Source: Fibrobacter sp. UWB2
GTDB lineage: Bacteria > Fibrobacterota > Fibrobacteria > Fibrobacterales > Fibrobacteraceae
Assembly: GCF_002210425.1 (NCBI RefSeq)
Contig: NZ_MWQK01000002.1
Span: forward strand, 372,001 to 436,000
DNA: 64,000 nucleotides
Direction of reading: 5' to 3'
The notes below the pieces were generated by a model, which searched no databases, had not been told where the DNA came from, and saw only the letters and a list, made by a program, of their open reading frames with translations. Positions 16,741-24,996 of this stretch are shown piece after piece; position 1 is the first letter of the stretch, and every line of letters begins with the position of its first letter. Position numbers and translations under genes: made by a program.

Positions 16741-17208
16741 TTACTTGAAATCGATGATTTCGAACTGGTTCTTGCCCTTGGGCGTTACGACTTCGACCGT
16801 ATCGCCGCGCTTCTTGCCCATAAGGGCTGCACCAATCGGGCTCTTGAAGCTAATCTTGCCATTGAGGGCGTCGGCTTCTTCGGGGGAGACGAGCTGGTAG
16901 ACGATTTCGCGCTTGGTCTTCAGGTTCTTGGCCGTGATGGTGGCGCCGAACTTGATGGTGTCGGAGTTCGCATCAAAAGCAATCACCTGGGCGCGGGCGA
17001 GTTGGTCCTGGAGCTTCGGCATTTCGATGTTGTCAATAGAGGCAAGGCGCTCCTTGGCAGCATGGTATTCTGCGTTTTCACTCAAATCGCCTTGTGCACG
17101 GGCATCAACTAATTCTTGAAGTACGCGGGGACGTTCAACATTTTTTAAATTTTCAAGGTCCTTAACGAGCTTGTCGTAAGCCTCTTGTGTAAACATGATC
17201 TTTTCCAT
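16741..17208 (-). CDS. greA: Transcription elongation factor GreA
   Basis: A 155-residue protein that rescues backtracked RNA polymerase by stimulating transcript cleavage. The N-terminal coiled coil carries the acidic tip in ARAQGDLSENAEYHAAKE, with the essential Asp and Glu of GDLSENAEY. The C-terminal FKBP-like domain contains SPIGAALMGKKRGDTVEV. ATG 17208 is taken as start because it gives the usual N-terminus and has GGAG just upstream; ATG 17196 is an alternative. Confidence 0.97.
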   Translation of the reverse strand: MEKIMFTQEAYDKLVKDLENLKNVERPRVLQELVDARAQGDLSENAEYHAAKERLASIDNIEMPKLQDQLARAQVIAFDANSDTIKFGATITAKNLKTKREIVYQLVSPEEADALNGKISFKSPIGAALMGKKRGDTVEVVTPKGKNQFEIIDFK

Positions 17209-17282
17209 GCTCCATAAGGTAAAAATTTTAACGGGCTTTGCGAGCCCAGAATCGCAAAGAAAGCTTCTTTTTAGGAGATACT

Positions 17283-18500
17283 ATGTACACTGTGTTGGAA
17301 AAAGGCGGCGTTTGCTCCCCCAAGGGCTTTACCGCATCTGGAATTTGCGCCGGAATCAAGGCCAGCGGCAATGCCGATATGGCTCTTCTCAAGAGCGAAA
17401 AGGCTGCCCGCTGCTTCGCCGTTTTTACCACCAATAAGGTGAAGGCTGCCCCGGTCCTTTACGACAAGGCCGCTTTGGAACATGCCCACTTTGCATCTGC
17501 TGTGATCGTGAACAGCGGTAACGCTAATGCTTGCACGGGCGAAAAGGGCTATGCCGATGCTGAACGCATGGCTGTGCTTACCGAAGAAGCTCTCAAGCTC
17601 ACGCCGAAGAGCGTGCTTGTTTGCAGCACGGGCGTGATTGGCCACTTGATGCCGATGGACAAGATCGAAGCCGGTATCCCGAAGCTCGTGGAAAAGCTCC
17701 ACGCTGATGCTTCCGAAGAATTCGGCCGCGCCATCCTCACGACGGACCTTGCTCTCAAGAGCCACGCTGTGGAAATCAAGACGGAAAAGGGTGTGGTGAC
17801 TATCGGTGGCGCCTGCAAGGGTTCTGGCATGATCCACCCGAACATGGCAACGATGCTCGCTTTCATCACGACTGACCTTGCTTTGCCGATTGACTTCTTT
17901 GCTGAATTTCGCGCTAACATCGCAGACTCCTTCAACGCTATTACGGTTGATGGTGACACTAGCACGAACGACACTTGCATCATGCTTGCTAACGGCATGA
18001 GCGGCATCAAGTACGAAGACCTCTCCCTCAGCGAACAGGGTGAATTCCGCGCAGCTTTGACGCTCGTGATGCAGAGCCTCGCCAAGGACATTGTCCGCGA
18101 CGGTGAAGGTGCAACGAAGCTCATCGAACTCCGCATTGAAAAGGCTGAAAGCCACGAAGAAGCACTCCGCATGGCCCGCTTCATCGGTACGTCGAACCTC
18201 GCCAAGTGCGCTATGTTCGGTGAAGACCCGAACTGGGGCCGCATCCTCAGCAGTGCTGGTTCTAGCGGCTGCAACATGGTTGCCGAACACACGGACCTCT
18301 ACTTCGGTGAAGTCAAGGTTCTCGAAGGTGGCCGTCCGGTACAGCTGGATGAAAAGCAGACGGCTGCACTGCATGCCGTGGTTCGTCAGCGTGAATACAA
18401 AGTAACGCTCGTGCTGAACATCGGCCAGGCATCTGCAAGCGCATTCACTTGCGACTTGAGCTACGGCTATGTGAAAATCAACGCAGAATATACAACGTAA
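17283..18500 (+). CDS. argJ: Bifunctional ornithine acetyltransferase / N-acetylglutamate synthase
   Basis: ArgJ transfers the acetyl group from N-acetylornithine to glutamate in the cyclic arginine pathway. Its 405 residues fit. The autocleavage site is ATMLAFITTD, with nucleophile Thr190 at the start of the beta chain. STGVIG at 115-120 helps form the oxyanion site. The start at ATG 17283 has TAGGAG eight bases upstream. It is divergent from greA and flanked downstream by a strong terminator, so it is a single-gene unit; other arg genes are not in the window. Confidence 0.96.
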   Translation: MYTVLEKGGVCSPKGFTASGICAGIKASGNADMALLKSEKAARCFAVFTTNKVKAAPVLYDKAALEHAHFASAVIVNSGNANACTGEKGYADAERMAVLTEEALKLTPKSVLVCSTGVIGHLMPMDKIEAGIPKLVEKLHADASEEFGRAILTTDLALKSHAVEIKTEKGVVTIGGACKGSGMIHPNMATMLAFITTDLALPIDFFAEFRANIADSFNAITVDGDTSTNDTCIMLANGMSGIKYEDLSLSEQGEFRAALTLVMQSLAKDIVRDGEGATKLIELRIEKAESHEEALRMARFIGTSNLAKCAMFGEDPNWGRILSSAGSSGCNMVAEHTDLYFGEVKVLEGGRPVQLDEKQTAALHAVVRQREYKVTLVLNIGQASASAFTCDLSYGYVKINAEYTT

Positions 18501-18516
18501 CTAGTTGCTAAAGTTG

Positions 18517-18549
18517 AAAAAACTCCTCGGTGATGCCGAGGAGTTTTTT
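18517..18549. terminator. Bidirectional intrinsic terminator after argJ
   Basis: AACTCCTCGG and CCGAGGAGTT form the stem, with A-runs and T-runs on the two sides, so it can serve both argJ and the convergent lipoprotein gene. Confidence 0.85.
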
Positions 18550-18570
18550 GTTATATAAAATTAATGACGA

Positions 18571-19485
18571 CTAGTCTTTCAAGCAGCGGAGACTTGCACC
18601 GAATTCGGGATTGAACTTTTCGAACTTGGCGATATCCTTGTCGTGGAAGAATACGAGGACGTCACCTTCGCTTGTCCAGAAGTATGCCTTTTTACCGGCT
18701 TCATCAAACTTGCGGTCCTTTATAGCGACATCGCTCTTGGCAAAGTGTGCGCCGCCAGCCTTTGCGCCAAATCCGAGTTCATCCTTGCCGTTTCCGAAAA
18801 TCGGGGATTCCGGCTTGATTGGATCCCAGCCGTATCCAGCCTTGAGCGCGACACCCGGCTTTTTGCCGGCGACTTTCAGGAGCTTTTGCCATTCGGCTTT
18901 GCTCGGCATGTGGAAACCTTCAAGGCAAGCTTTTTGTGCGTTTTGGAAATCGTAAAGGCGTCCCCAGTGGTTACATTGTGAACAAATTGCACCGGAGGCG
19001 GTGGCGAAGTTCATGTTTTCTGCAGTCCAGAGCTGGTCGCCAATGACAATCCATTCATAGGAGATGCCGTCACGCGGATCCTTGTAGCTGCCGCTTGTAG
19101 CTGGGCTGCCATCTTCGTTGTAAGTTTCACCGAATGCAACTTGCTTATTTTGCTTGTATTCGGCCTTTGTCGCAACCTTGCCGTTCTTGTGGTAACGGAT
19201 AACTGTTCCTTCGATGTAACCGTTCGCGTACGGGAGTTCGGCCTGGAGTGTACCGTCCTTGTAGTATTCCTTGGTCACACCTTCGCGGCGGTCATTCACG
19301 TAATTGGATTCTCGCTTGAGCGTACCGTCATCGTAGTATTCCTTTTCGATGCCTTCCTTCTTGTCGTTGACGTAGGTGGCTTCGAAGCGGACGTTCCCAT
19401 TCGGGTATTTTTCAACACGAACATCGTCGCAGGCGGTAAAAGCAATAGAGCTTGCCGCAATGAATAAGATGGCAGGTAGTTTCAT
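18571..19485 (-). CDS. FISUMP-type lipoprotein with MORN-like YwqK repeats
   Basis: A 304-residue lipoprotein: signal peptide with lipobox FTAC (Cys19). Residues 25-130 hold about five repeats of the form YYxDGTLxxExxYxNxxxEG, as in MORN-like/YwqK antitoxin-type repeat proteins. Residues about 133-304 match the Fibrobacter major paralogous domain: KDPRDGISYEWIVIGDQLW, AENMNF, GRLYDFQNAQKAC, GFHMPSKAEWQKLL, FWTSEG, and a closing SLRCLKD. This domain is related to the fibrobacter/Bacteroides family of exported beta-rich proteins of unknown function. Probably anchored in the envelope. Six bases before the GH8 gene on the same strand side; no functional link is proven. Confidence 0.82.
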   Translation of the reverse strand: MKLPAILFIAASSIAFTACDDVRVEKYPNGNVRFEATYVNDKKEGIEKEYYDDGTLKRESNYVNDRREGVTKEYYKDGTLQAELPYANGYIEGTVIRYHKNGKVATKAEYKQNKQVAFGETYNEDGSPATSGSYKDPRDGISYEWIVIGDQLWTAENMNFATASGAICSQCNHWGRLYDFQNAQKACLEGFHMPSKAEWQKLLKVAGKKPGVALKAGYGWDPIKPESPIFGNGKDELGFGAKAGGAHFAKSDVAIKDRKFDEAGKKAYFWTSEGDVLVFFHDKDIAKFEKFNPEFGASLRCLKD

Positions 19486-19495
19486 ACGATCCTCC

Positions 19496-20632
19496 TTAGA
19501 GTGTGATTTTTCCCGCGGTGGCGAGTAATCCGATTAAGTACAACATCCCGTCATAGTAACGCCAAAAACGATAGGGCACGGAGAGCGCTGCAAGACGTCT
19601 GACAAACGGCGTAATGCGTGGGTCATCGAACGGGAGCACTTGCGTGGCGGCCGCGTTCATGGCGATAAGCCCTGGCGTCGCGTTTCGGCCTTGGTGCGGG
19701 TACGGGCCTCCGTCGACGGAGTAGTCGGAGAGGTACGGCGTGCAGTTCTGGAAGAAGTGCAAGATGCGTTCGCAGATCTCTTTTTCGCTTTCGTGTCCGT
19801 GGAAGATGGCATAGTCGAGGCTCAAGTTGAGCGCAACGCGCCATGCGTCTCCGCTAAAGTTGTTGCTTTCGGGGAACCAGGGCATGGCCTTTGGTGTGCC
19901 GTCGTATTCGGCATAGTCAGCGCAAAGACCGGTGACCGGGTGGGCCGCCTTCTGCAAAAATTCAATGCTCGCCTGTGCGACTTCAAGCCAGGATTCATCG
20001 CCTGTTGCTTCGGCGAACATGCGGTAGAATGCCATTGTGTGGTAGCTTGGGTCGGTAAAGTCGTTGCCGAGAACGGGGGAGAACTTGATGAGCTTGCGTT
20101 CCGGATCGATAATCGGGCCTACAAGTTCGTTCTGCGGTTTGTACTTGATATCATGGATGAGCTCTTTGGCATCGTTGAGGAGGTCTTCGCGGTTGAATCT
20201 CTTTGCGGCGATAAGGAGGGCGGCGGCAAAGTATTCTTCGCTATCAGGAGCTGCGCCTGGGTCCATCATGGAAAAGTCGGTCGTGTTGACTTGCCATGAA
20301 AAATATCCTTTGTGCGGACCATCGTTGTTGCGGACAAAACGCTTGGAAAAGTTCCAGAGCTTGTCGAACGTGACTTCGTGGTCGGTTAGCGCGGCAATGA
20401 ACATGCCGTAGCTCATGCCTTCAGAACGGATGTCGTCGTGCCCAATGTCGATGATGTATGCCATGTCGTCGGACGCTTCGAAGTAGATGCGCTCGTCGAT
20501 CGGATCGCCCTCAAAAAGTTTGCTATAGGCATTCTGAATAAGCTGGTCCGCAAAATTGGGACCATATCCAGCTTCAACAAATAAATCTCGCGTCGGGTAG
20601 CGTTGCAACATCGTCCTGGTATCCAAAATCAT
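19496..20632 (-). CDS. Cytoplasmic GH8 exo-oligoxylanase-like enzyme, copy 1
   Basis: A 378-residue GH8 protein without signal peptide. HDDIRSEGMSYGM carries the proton-donor Glu, DFSMMDPGAAPDSEEYFAA is a core signature, and NFSGDAWRVALN holds the Asp expected as base in this subgroup. Overall size and motifs resemble reducing-end xylose-releasing exo-oligoxylanase (Rex), which trims imported xylo-oligosaccharides inside the cell; the exact substrate is inferred. A paralogue lies at 55627-56745. It sits just upstream of the FISUMP lipoprotein gene and divergent from the TrxB-like gene. Confidence 0.87.
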   Translation of the reverse strand: MILDTRTMLQRYPTRDLFVEAGYGPNFADQLIQNAYSKLFEGDPIDERIYFEASDDMAYIIDIGHDDIRSEGMSYGMFIAALTDHEVTFDKLWNFSKRFVRNNDGPHKGYFSWQVNTTDFSMMDPGAAPDSEEYFAAALLIAAKRFNREDLLNDAKELIHDIKYKPQNELVGPIIDPERKLIKFSPVLGNDFTDPSYHTMAFYRMFAEATGDESWLEVAQASIEFLQKAAHPVTGLCADYAEYDGTPKAMPWFPESNNFSGDAWRVALNLSLDYAIFHGHESEKEICERILHFFQNCTPYLSDYSVDGGPYPHQGRNATPGLIAMNAAATQVLPFDDPRITPFVRRLAALSVPYRFWRYYDGMLYLIGLLATAGKITL

Positions 20633-20686
20633 TAATTATTATGTGTTTTAAAATAAATAAAATCGTATATTGATGTTGAGGTTATT

Positions 20687-21553
20687 ATGGCTGATATATT
20701 GATTTTGGGGCATGGACCGGCCGGTGTCTCGGCTGCCCTTTATGGTCTTCGTGCTGGACTTGAGGTTCAGCTTGTGGGTAAGGATGTAGGCGCGCTTGCA
20801 AAGGCCCACAAAATTGAAAATTATTTTGGTCTTGAAAAACCGCTCACGGGGGCTGAACTTGCCGAAGTCGGCAAGAAACAGGCAATTGCTCTTGGTGCGC
20901 AAATCGTGGACGATGAGGTAACGGACCTCATGTTTGACGGTTTTGGTTTTGTGGCGACGGGCTTGAATGGTACGTATCGCGGAAAGGTTTGCGTGATGGC
21001 AACAGGCTCTGCCCGCAAGAAGACCCCGCTCCCAGGAATGGCGGAGATGGAAGGCCACGGCGTGAGCTATTGCGCTGTTTGCGATGCATTCTTTTATCGT
21101 AAAAAGGATGTGGCTGTGCTTGGTTCGGGCGAGTATGCGTTGCACGAAGCGACTGAACTTTTGTCTGTAGTCAACAGCGTAACACTCTTGACGAACGGTG
21201 CTGAGCTCACAGCGAAATTCCCTGAAAGCGTGAAGATTGAAACCCGCAAGATTACGGGGCTCAAGGGCGCTGGGCAATTTGAAGGCGTGAAGTTTGACGA
21301 TGGCCTTGAAGCCAATTTTGACGGCATGTTTGTGGCTATGGGTAGTGCGAATGCAACGGATCTGGCTTTGAAAGCTGGCGCTGCGTTCGATGCTGGAAAG
21401 CTCGTGCTTGATAAGGATTTCCAGACAACAGTTCCAGGACTCTTTGCTGCTGGCGACTGCACGGGTGGCACGCTCCAGGTGGCTGTAGCCGTTGGCGAAG
21501 GCGCTATTGCGGGACTTGCTGCAATTAAGTACCTTAGAGAACATAGAGAGTAA
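20687..21553 (+). CDS. Thioredoxin reductase-like FAD/NAD(P)-dependent oxidoreductase
   Basis: A 288-residue flavoprotein. The FAD dinucleotide motif is GHGPAG (8-13), the redox-active pair lies in CAVC (Cys129, Cys132), the NAD(P) motif region is VLGSGEYALHEA, and the C-terminal FAD motif is GLFAAGDCTGG. This is the low-molecular-weight thioredoxin reductase layout, slightly shorter than E. coli TrxB (about 320). The FAD loop begins GHGPAG, not GSGPAG, so it may be a divergent paralogue with another partner. It is followed 12 bases later by a radical SAM gene, likely in one operon. Confidence 0.85.
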   Translation: MADILILGHGPAGVSAALYGLRAGLEVQLVGKDVGALAKAHKIENYFGLEKPLTGAELAEVGKKQAIALGAQIVDDEVTDLMFDGFGFVATGLNGTYRGKVCVMATGSARKKTPLPGMAEMEGHGVSYCAVCDAFFYRKKDVAVLGSGEYALHEATELLSVVNSVTLLTNGAELTAKFPESVKIETRKITGLKGAGQFEGVKFDDGLEANFDGMFVAMGSANATDLALKAGAAFDAGKLVLDKDFQTTVPGLFAAGDCTGGTLQVAVAVGEGAIAGLAAIKYLREHRE

Positions 21554-21565
21554 GGCGCGCTGAAA

Positions 21566-22495
21566 ATGCGTCGCGTTACTTTACTTACAAATCCCGACGT
21601 TTGCAACTTGCATTGTCCGCTGTGTTTTTTGAACCAGCGGGCTTTGCGTAATTGTAATGCGCGGAGTGCTGAGAATGGTAACGGGGATTGCCCGCCGGAT
21701 AATGGTAGGGAACGCTTTTTTTATTGTAATAAGGAACGTCGCGCGTTTGGCATGGGCGAAATGAATTTTGAAATTGCACGGGCGGCGATTGAAAAGTATG
21801 CTGCGGAGCGGGATGTTTCGGGCAAACGTTTGTTACGAGAAGTGATTCCTTCGACGATGGGAGAACCGTTACTCTATTCGCATTTTGATGAACTGCTGAA
21901 ATTGTGCGATTCGCTTGGGCTTCCGCTGAACCTCACGACGAATGGGACGTTCCCTGGAAATTGGGGAAGTGATGCTGCGATGGAATTGCTGTTGCGCTCT
22001 TGCAGCGACATTAAGGTAAGCTATTTGGCATCGGAACAGTTTGATGGCTGGAAAGCGAACGTTGAAAAGTTGGTTCGGGTGCGCGACAAGTTGCGCGGGA
22101 ATGCGAGATGCGCGACGGTCTCGCTGCAAGTGACACTGCACAAGAAAAATTTGCAGGATGTGCCGGAGATTATGTCTTGGGCTTCTGCAATTGGGGTTGA
22201 TCGAATCAAGTGGAATAAAGTGGTGTTGCTGAGTTCCGCTTCGCAAGCGCTCCGTGAAATGTATGCGTTGGATGATGCGCCGCTAGAATCGTTGCGTAAT
22301 AATTTGCGGTCGGGAGCGTTTTCTGTTTCGAATGTGATGCATGAAGGAAGTCTATTCTTTAATAATAGCGCTGACATTTGTGCTGTTGGCGGTAAGTGCG
22401 AATCATGTCCGTTTGCAGATGAAGTTTGGGTTTGGCCAGACGGTCATGAGGACCATTGCCCGAATCCGGAAAAACGGTGGGGAGAGGCAGAATAG
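21566..22495 (+). CDS. Radical SAM protein with Cys-rich insertion
   Basis: A 309-residue radical SAM enzyme. The [4Fe-4S] motif CNLHCPLC (Cys13, Cys17, Cys20) lies at the N-terminus, and the C-terminus has several more cysteines (CAVGGKCESCPFADEVW, then DHCPNP) as in SPASM/twitch auxiliary-cluster regions. Between the cluster and STMGEPLLY is an odd insertion (about 24-65) rich in Asn, Arg and Cys. The substrate is unknown. Co-directional with the thioredoxin-reductase-like gene, so that flavoprotein could supply electrons; that is inference. Confidence 0.82.
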   Translation: MRRVTLLTNPDVCNLHCPLCFLNQRALRNCNARSAENGNGDCPPDNGRERFFYCNKERRAFGMGEMNFEIARAAIEKYAAERDVSGKRLLREVIPSTMGEPLLYSHFDELLKLCDSLGLPLNLTTNGTFPGNWGSDAAMELLLRSCSDIKVSYLASEQFDGWKANVEKLVRVRDKLRGNARCATVSLQVTLHKKNLQDVPEIMSWASAIGVDRIKWNKVVLLSSASQALREMYALDDAPLESLRNNLRSGAFSVSNVMHEGSLFFNNSADICAVGGKCESCPFADEVWVWPDGHEDHCPNPEKRWGEAE

Positions 22496-22709
22496 TGATT
22501 TTTCCCACTATTTAAATTATAAGCTTGATTTTTGATAATTTATACTATATTCTATCGTTTGTGTGAAGCGTGAAAAGTTGGCAATATTGCTTATTTTAAA
22601 CGAAATTTCGCGAAAATGAAGGAATTTTGTAGCTTTAAAATAACGTATTTTGTTGACTGTAAACGACTTACATAAACGAGTTGTAATGTATTAAAATTTG
22701 GAGATTAAA

Positions 22710-23015
22710 ATGTCCGAAGAAAAAAAAGTTGTTTCTAACGAACCTGAAGTCGTGTGGAACGACTCGAGCATGAAGAGCCTTTATGTGAATGCGACCAATG
22801 TTGTTGCCGGCCGCGAAGAAGTTATGGTGCTCATGGGAGTGAATCGCGCCTGGAAAATGAACCAGGAAAAGGTCGATGTTGATCTCGCCGAACGTGTGGT
22901 GATGACTCCGTTTACGGCTAAGCGCCTCGCCATTATGCTTGGTGCAACCCTCAAGGCTTACGAAGCCAAGTACGGAAAAATCGAAATCGGTATCCCAGAA
23001 GTCAATAAGGGTTAA
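22710..23015 (+). CDS. DUF3467 family protein
   Basis: A 101-residue acidic cytoplasmic protein. The central YVNATNVVAGREEVMVLMG and the late MTPFTAKRLAIMLGATLKAYE match the DUF3467 family, whose function is unknown. ATG 22710 has TTGGAG seven bases upstream, so the upstream TTG 22698 was rejected. The gene stands alone after a 214-base AT-rich spacer in which I saw no clear promoter. Confidence 0.85.
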   Translation: MSEEKKVVSNEPEVVWNDSSMKSLYVNATNVVAGREEVMVLMGVNRAWKMNQEKVDVDLAERVVMTPFTAKRLAIMLGATLKAYEAKYGKIEIGIPEVNKG

Positions 23016-23021
23016 TTCTTA

Positions 23022-23069
23022 CACCTCAAACGGGTTCTGTGGCCTATGGTCTCAGGACCTCTTGAGGTG
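23022..23069. repeat. Long imperfect hairpin after the DUF3467 gene
   Basis: CACCTCAA (23022-23029) pairs with TTGAGGTG (23062-23069). Inside, GGTTCTG pairs with CAGGACC (one G-T pair) and GGCC with GGTC. No T-run follows, so it is not a standard terminator; it may be an RNA element or a small palindromic repeat. Confidence 0.6.
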
Positions 23070-23161
23070 CTTAATAATAAATTTCTAATATTTATTGGGT
23101 ATATGGAAGAGGTCTGCGGCATGTGCTTGTTTTGCGCTTGCTGCTGAAAAAGGAGTACAGA

Positions 23162-24373
23162 ATGAGAAAGTTTGGAATGAATAGCGTCATTGCGAGCGTA
23201 GCGAAGCAATCCCTGCTAGCTCTTTTCTTGTCCATAGCCCTCATCGCTTGTGGCGGCGATAGCGGTACGTCACCCAATAGCGAAGAAAAAGATTCTTCCA
23301 GCAGTGTCCAAAAGGATGAATCTTCTTCCTCGGTCAAGAAGCTGTCTTCATCAAGTGTGACGAAGACATCTTCTTCTAGTAGTCAAAAGATTGCTTCGTC
23401 GTCTTCGACTCCTCGCAATGACGTGAAATCGTCATCCTCGAAGCGTAGCGAAGGGAATCCGTCAAGTTCTAGTCAAAAGATTACTTCCTCATCTTCTGTC
23501 AAGACTGTTTCTTCATCTTCTTCCGTTGTCCTGAGCAGCAGCGAAGTATCCAGTAGCAGTCAGCAATCCTCTTCTAGCAAAAAAGTAGAATCCAGTTCTA
23601 GCCAAAAGATTGTCTCGTCATCTTCTGTTGCTCCTGCATCGAGTTCAAGTAAAAAAGTGTCTAGCAGTAGCGAGTATGTTCCTTATGACCATAGTACTTG
23701 CTTGGCGTGGAACTGGAATATAGAGAAGGAAGTTTACAAACAGTTTACCGACCCGCGTAATGGCCGTAGTTACTACTACTATACCGCAGTTTCTTCAAAG
23801 ACTGGGGAAAAGGTGACCGTTATGGCTGAAAATCTGAATATCGGTGAAATGGTTCTTGGTGAAAATGATCAAAATGACGATACGAAGATTGAACGCTATT
23901 GCTACAATAACGATACCACGAATTGTGACAAGTATGGTGGCTTGTACCAGTGGGCCGAAATGATGCAGTTGCCTAGCCGTTGCAATACAGAAAGTTGTTC
24001 TGATTATATAAGGCGTAAACATCAAGGTATTTGTCCGGATGGTTGGCGCTTGTTTACTTGGAATGATTACGAGATAATTAGAGATTATAACGATCAATAC
24101 GGCGATGGAGTAAAAGGCCTTCGTTCGCAGTGTTTTCAAGGAAAAAATACAAGTGGATTCTCCTTAATTGGTGCTGGTCTGAGAAACGTAGATGGCGAAT
24201 TTGAAAAAATAGATGGATTTGCTGCGTGGTTCCGCCCAGAAGAATATGAAGAAGATAAGGAAATCCGTGCTCATCATGGTTTAATCTCTGCTTTAAATGA
24301 AAATCCTGTTTCTAAAAATCATCGAGAATTGAAGGCTAACGGCTTCTCGGTTAGATGTACGAAAATAGAATAG
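23162..24373 (+). CDS. FISUMP-type lipoprotein with long serine-rich linker
   Basis: A 403-residue lipoprotein: signal peptide with lipobox LIAC (Cys30), a Ser-rich linker (about 35-175) built from SSSS blocks, and a C-terminal FISUMP domain (about 180-403) with TDPRNGRSYYYYTAV, MAENLNIGE, GGLYQWAEMMQL, GICPDGWRLFTWNDYE and a final GFSVRCTKIE. ATG 23162 was chosen for AGGAG seven bases upstream. Part of the signal peptide (VIASVAKQSLL) and parts of the linker are encoded by copies of short dispersed genomic repeats, which suggests that the linker grew by repeat capture. Function unknown; location probably outer membrane or surface. Confidence 0.85.
   Translation: MRKFGMNSVIASVAKQSLLALFLSIALIACGGDSGTSPNSEEKDSSSSVQKDESSSSVKKLSSSSVTKTSSSSSQKIASSSSTPRNDVKSSSSKRSEGNPSSSSQKITSSSSVKTVSSSSSVVLSSSEVSSSSQQSSSSKKVESSSSQKIVSSSSVAPASSSSKKVSSSSEYVPYDHSTCLAWNWNIEKEVYKQFTDPRNGRSYYYYTAVSSKTGEKVTVMAENLNIGEMVLGENDQNDDTKIERYCYNNDTTNCDKYGGLYQWAEMMQLPSRCNTESCSDYIRRKHQGICPDGWRLFTWNDYEIIRDYNDQYGDGVKGLRSQCFQGKNTSGFSLIGAGLRNVDGEFEKIDGFAAWFRPEEYEEDKEIRAHHGLISALNENPVSKNHRELKANGFSVRCTKIE
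23185..23212. repeat. Dispersed GTCATTGCGAG-type repeat inside the signal peptide
   Basis: CGTCATTGCGAGCG joined to TAGCGAAGCAATCC is the layout of short palindromic repeats seen in many bacterial genomes. A related partial copy, CCTCGCAATGACG, lies at 23411-23423 in the linker. Confidence 0.65.
23431..23460. repeat. Dispersed GTCATCCTCG-type repeat inside the Ser-rich linker
   Basis: GTCATCCTCGAAGCGTAGCG followed by AAGGGAATCC is a variant of the same repeat class and is translated as part of the linker (SKRSEGNPS). Confidence 0.6.
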
Positions 24374-24390
24374 AGTCCTTATAAATATAA

Positions 24391-24414
24391 GGCGGATTGC
24401 ATCCGCCTTTCTTG
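24391..24414 (+). terminator. Intrinsic terminator of the FISUMP lipoprotein gene
   Basis: GGCGGAT pairs with ATCCGCC around TGC, followed by TTTCTTG. Confidence 0.75.
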
Positions 24415-24960
24415 TGTTTTTCCGACAAGGTGTCGGAATTACCCTCAAAAAAGTTTAATTAAAATCGGCGTACGTTGGTGCGTCAAAGGCAATCCTTATG
24501 TCAAAAATGAACAATAACTCCCATAAAAACTCCAAATCCTCTAAAAAGACGACAAAAAAGCCGACTCGTTCGAGATCAAGTTCTAAGAAGAATTTTAAGA
24601 TTAAAAATCTCGAGCCGAGATGGCTCTAAAGAGCCTCCCTTTATGGCTCGGAAATGAAAACAAACAAGTTTGTTTTCGCTTCACTCGCCTTGCTGGTAGT
24701 GATGGATGCTTCTGCGGGTTATGGCTTGACGTGTTATGAGTTTCTTTTAACGTCATTCCGGCCTCGAGCCGGAATCATATGAAATAGCGAGATAAGGGAA
24801 TAGCGAGATAAGATAAAATCCTCACTTGCGTTTCGTATTTTACCCTTCGGGTTACGCCTTGCGGCGTAATCTCTAAATCGCCCGTAGTTCGCTTCGCTCT
24901 CTGGGCAATTTAGTCGAACTCACTTTGTGAGTTCTCATTTGCTCTATGCTGTATAAAACA
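24415..24960. other. Repeat-rich spacer between FISUMP gene and tRNA-Pro
   Basis: About 550 bases with no convincing long gene. It holds one small basic frame (24498-24629), the palindrome GAAAACAAACAAGTTTGTTTTC at 24656-24677 (a close relative is at 51253), a GTCATTCCGG...CCGGAATCAT palindrome at 24751-24776, and a tandem pair of AATAGCGAGATAAG at 24783-24796 and 24799-24812 that matches 13 bases of the tRNA-Pro 3' end. It looks like accumulated remnants of small elements. Confidence 0.6.
24498..24629 (+). CDS. Possible small basic protein (43 aa)
   Basis: The frame begins MSKMNNNSHKNSKSSKK and ends NLEPRWL, with many Lys, Arg and Ser residues. Only a weak AAAGG lies upstream. It could be a real small nucleic-acid-binding protein or a chance frame in a repeat-rich spacer. 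Confidence 0.3.
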   Translation: MSKMNNNSHKNSKSSKKTTKKPTRSRSSSKKNFKIKNLEPRWL

Positions 24961-24990
24961 AAAAAGACTCCGTAAAGGAGTCTTTTTTTG
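24961..24990 (-). terminator. Intrinsic terminator of tRNA-Pro
   Basis: AAAGACTCC pairs with GGAGTCTTT around a four-base loop, with A/T runs on both sides. Confidence 0.8.
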
Positions 24991-24996
24991 TTTTAG

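Noticed and set aside
22525-22687. Promoter candidates before the DUF3467 gene
   Set aside because: TTGATT and TTGACT occur, but no -10 box stands at a proper distance.
23300-23690. Regular Ser codon repeats as a possible CRISPR array
   Set aside because: The repetition is coding (SSSS linkers), with irregular spacing and no constant repeat-spacer pattern.
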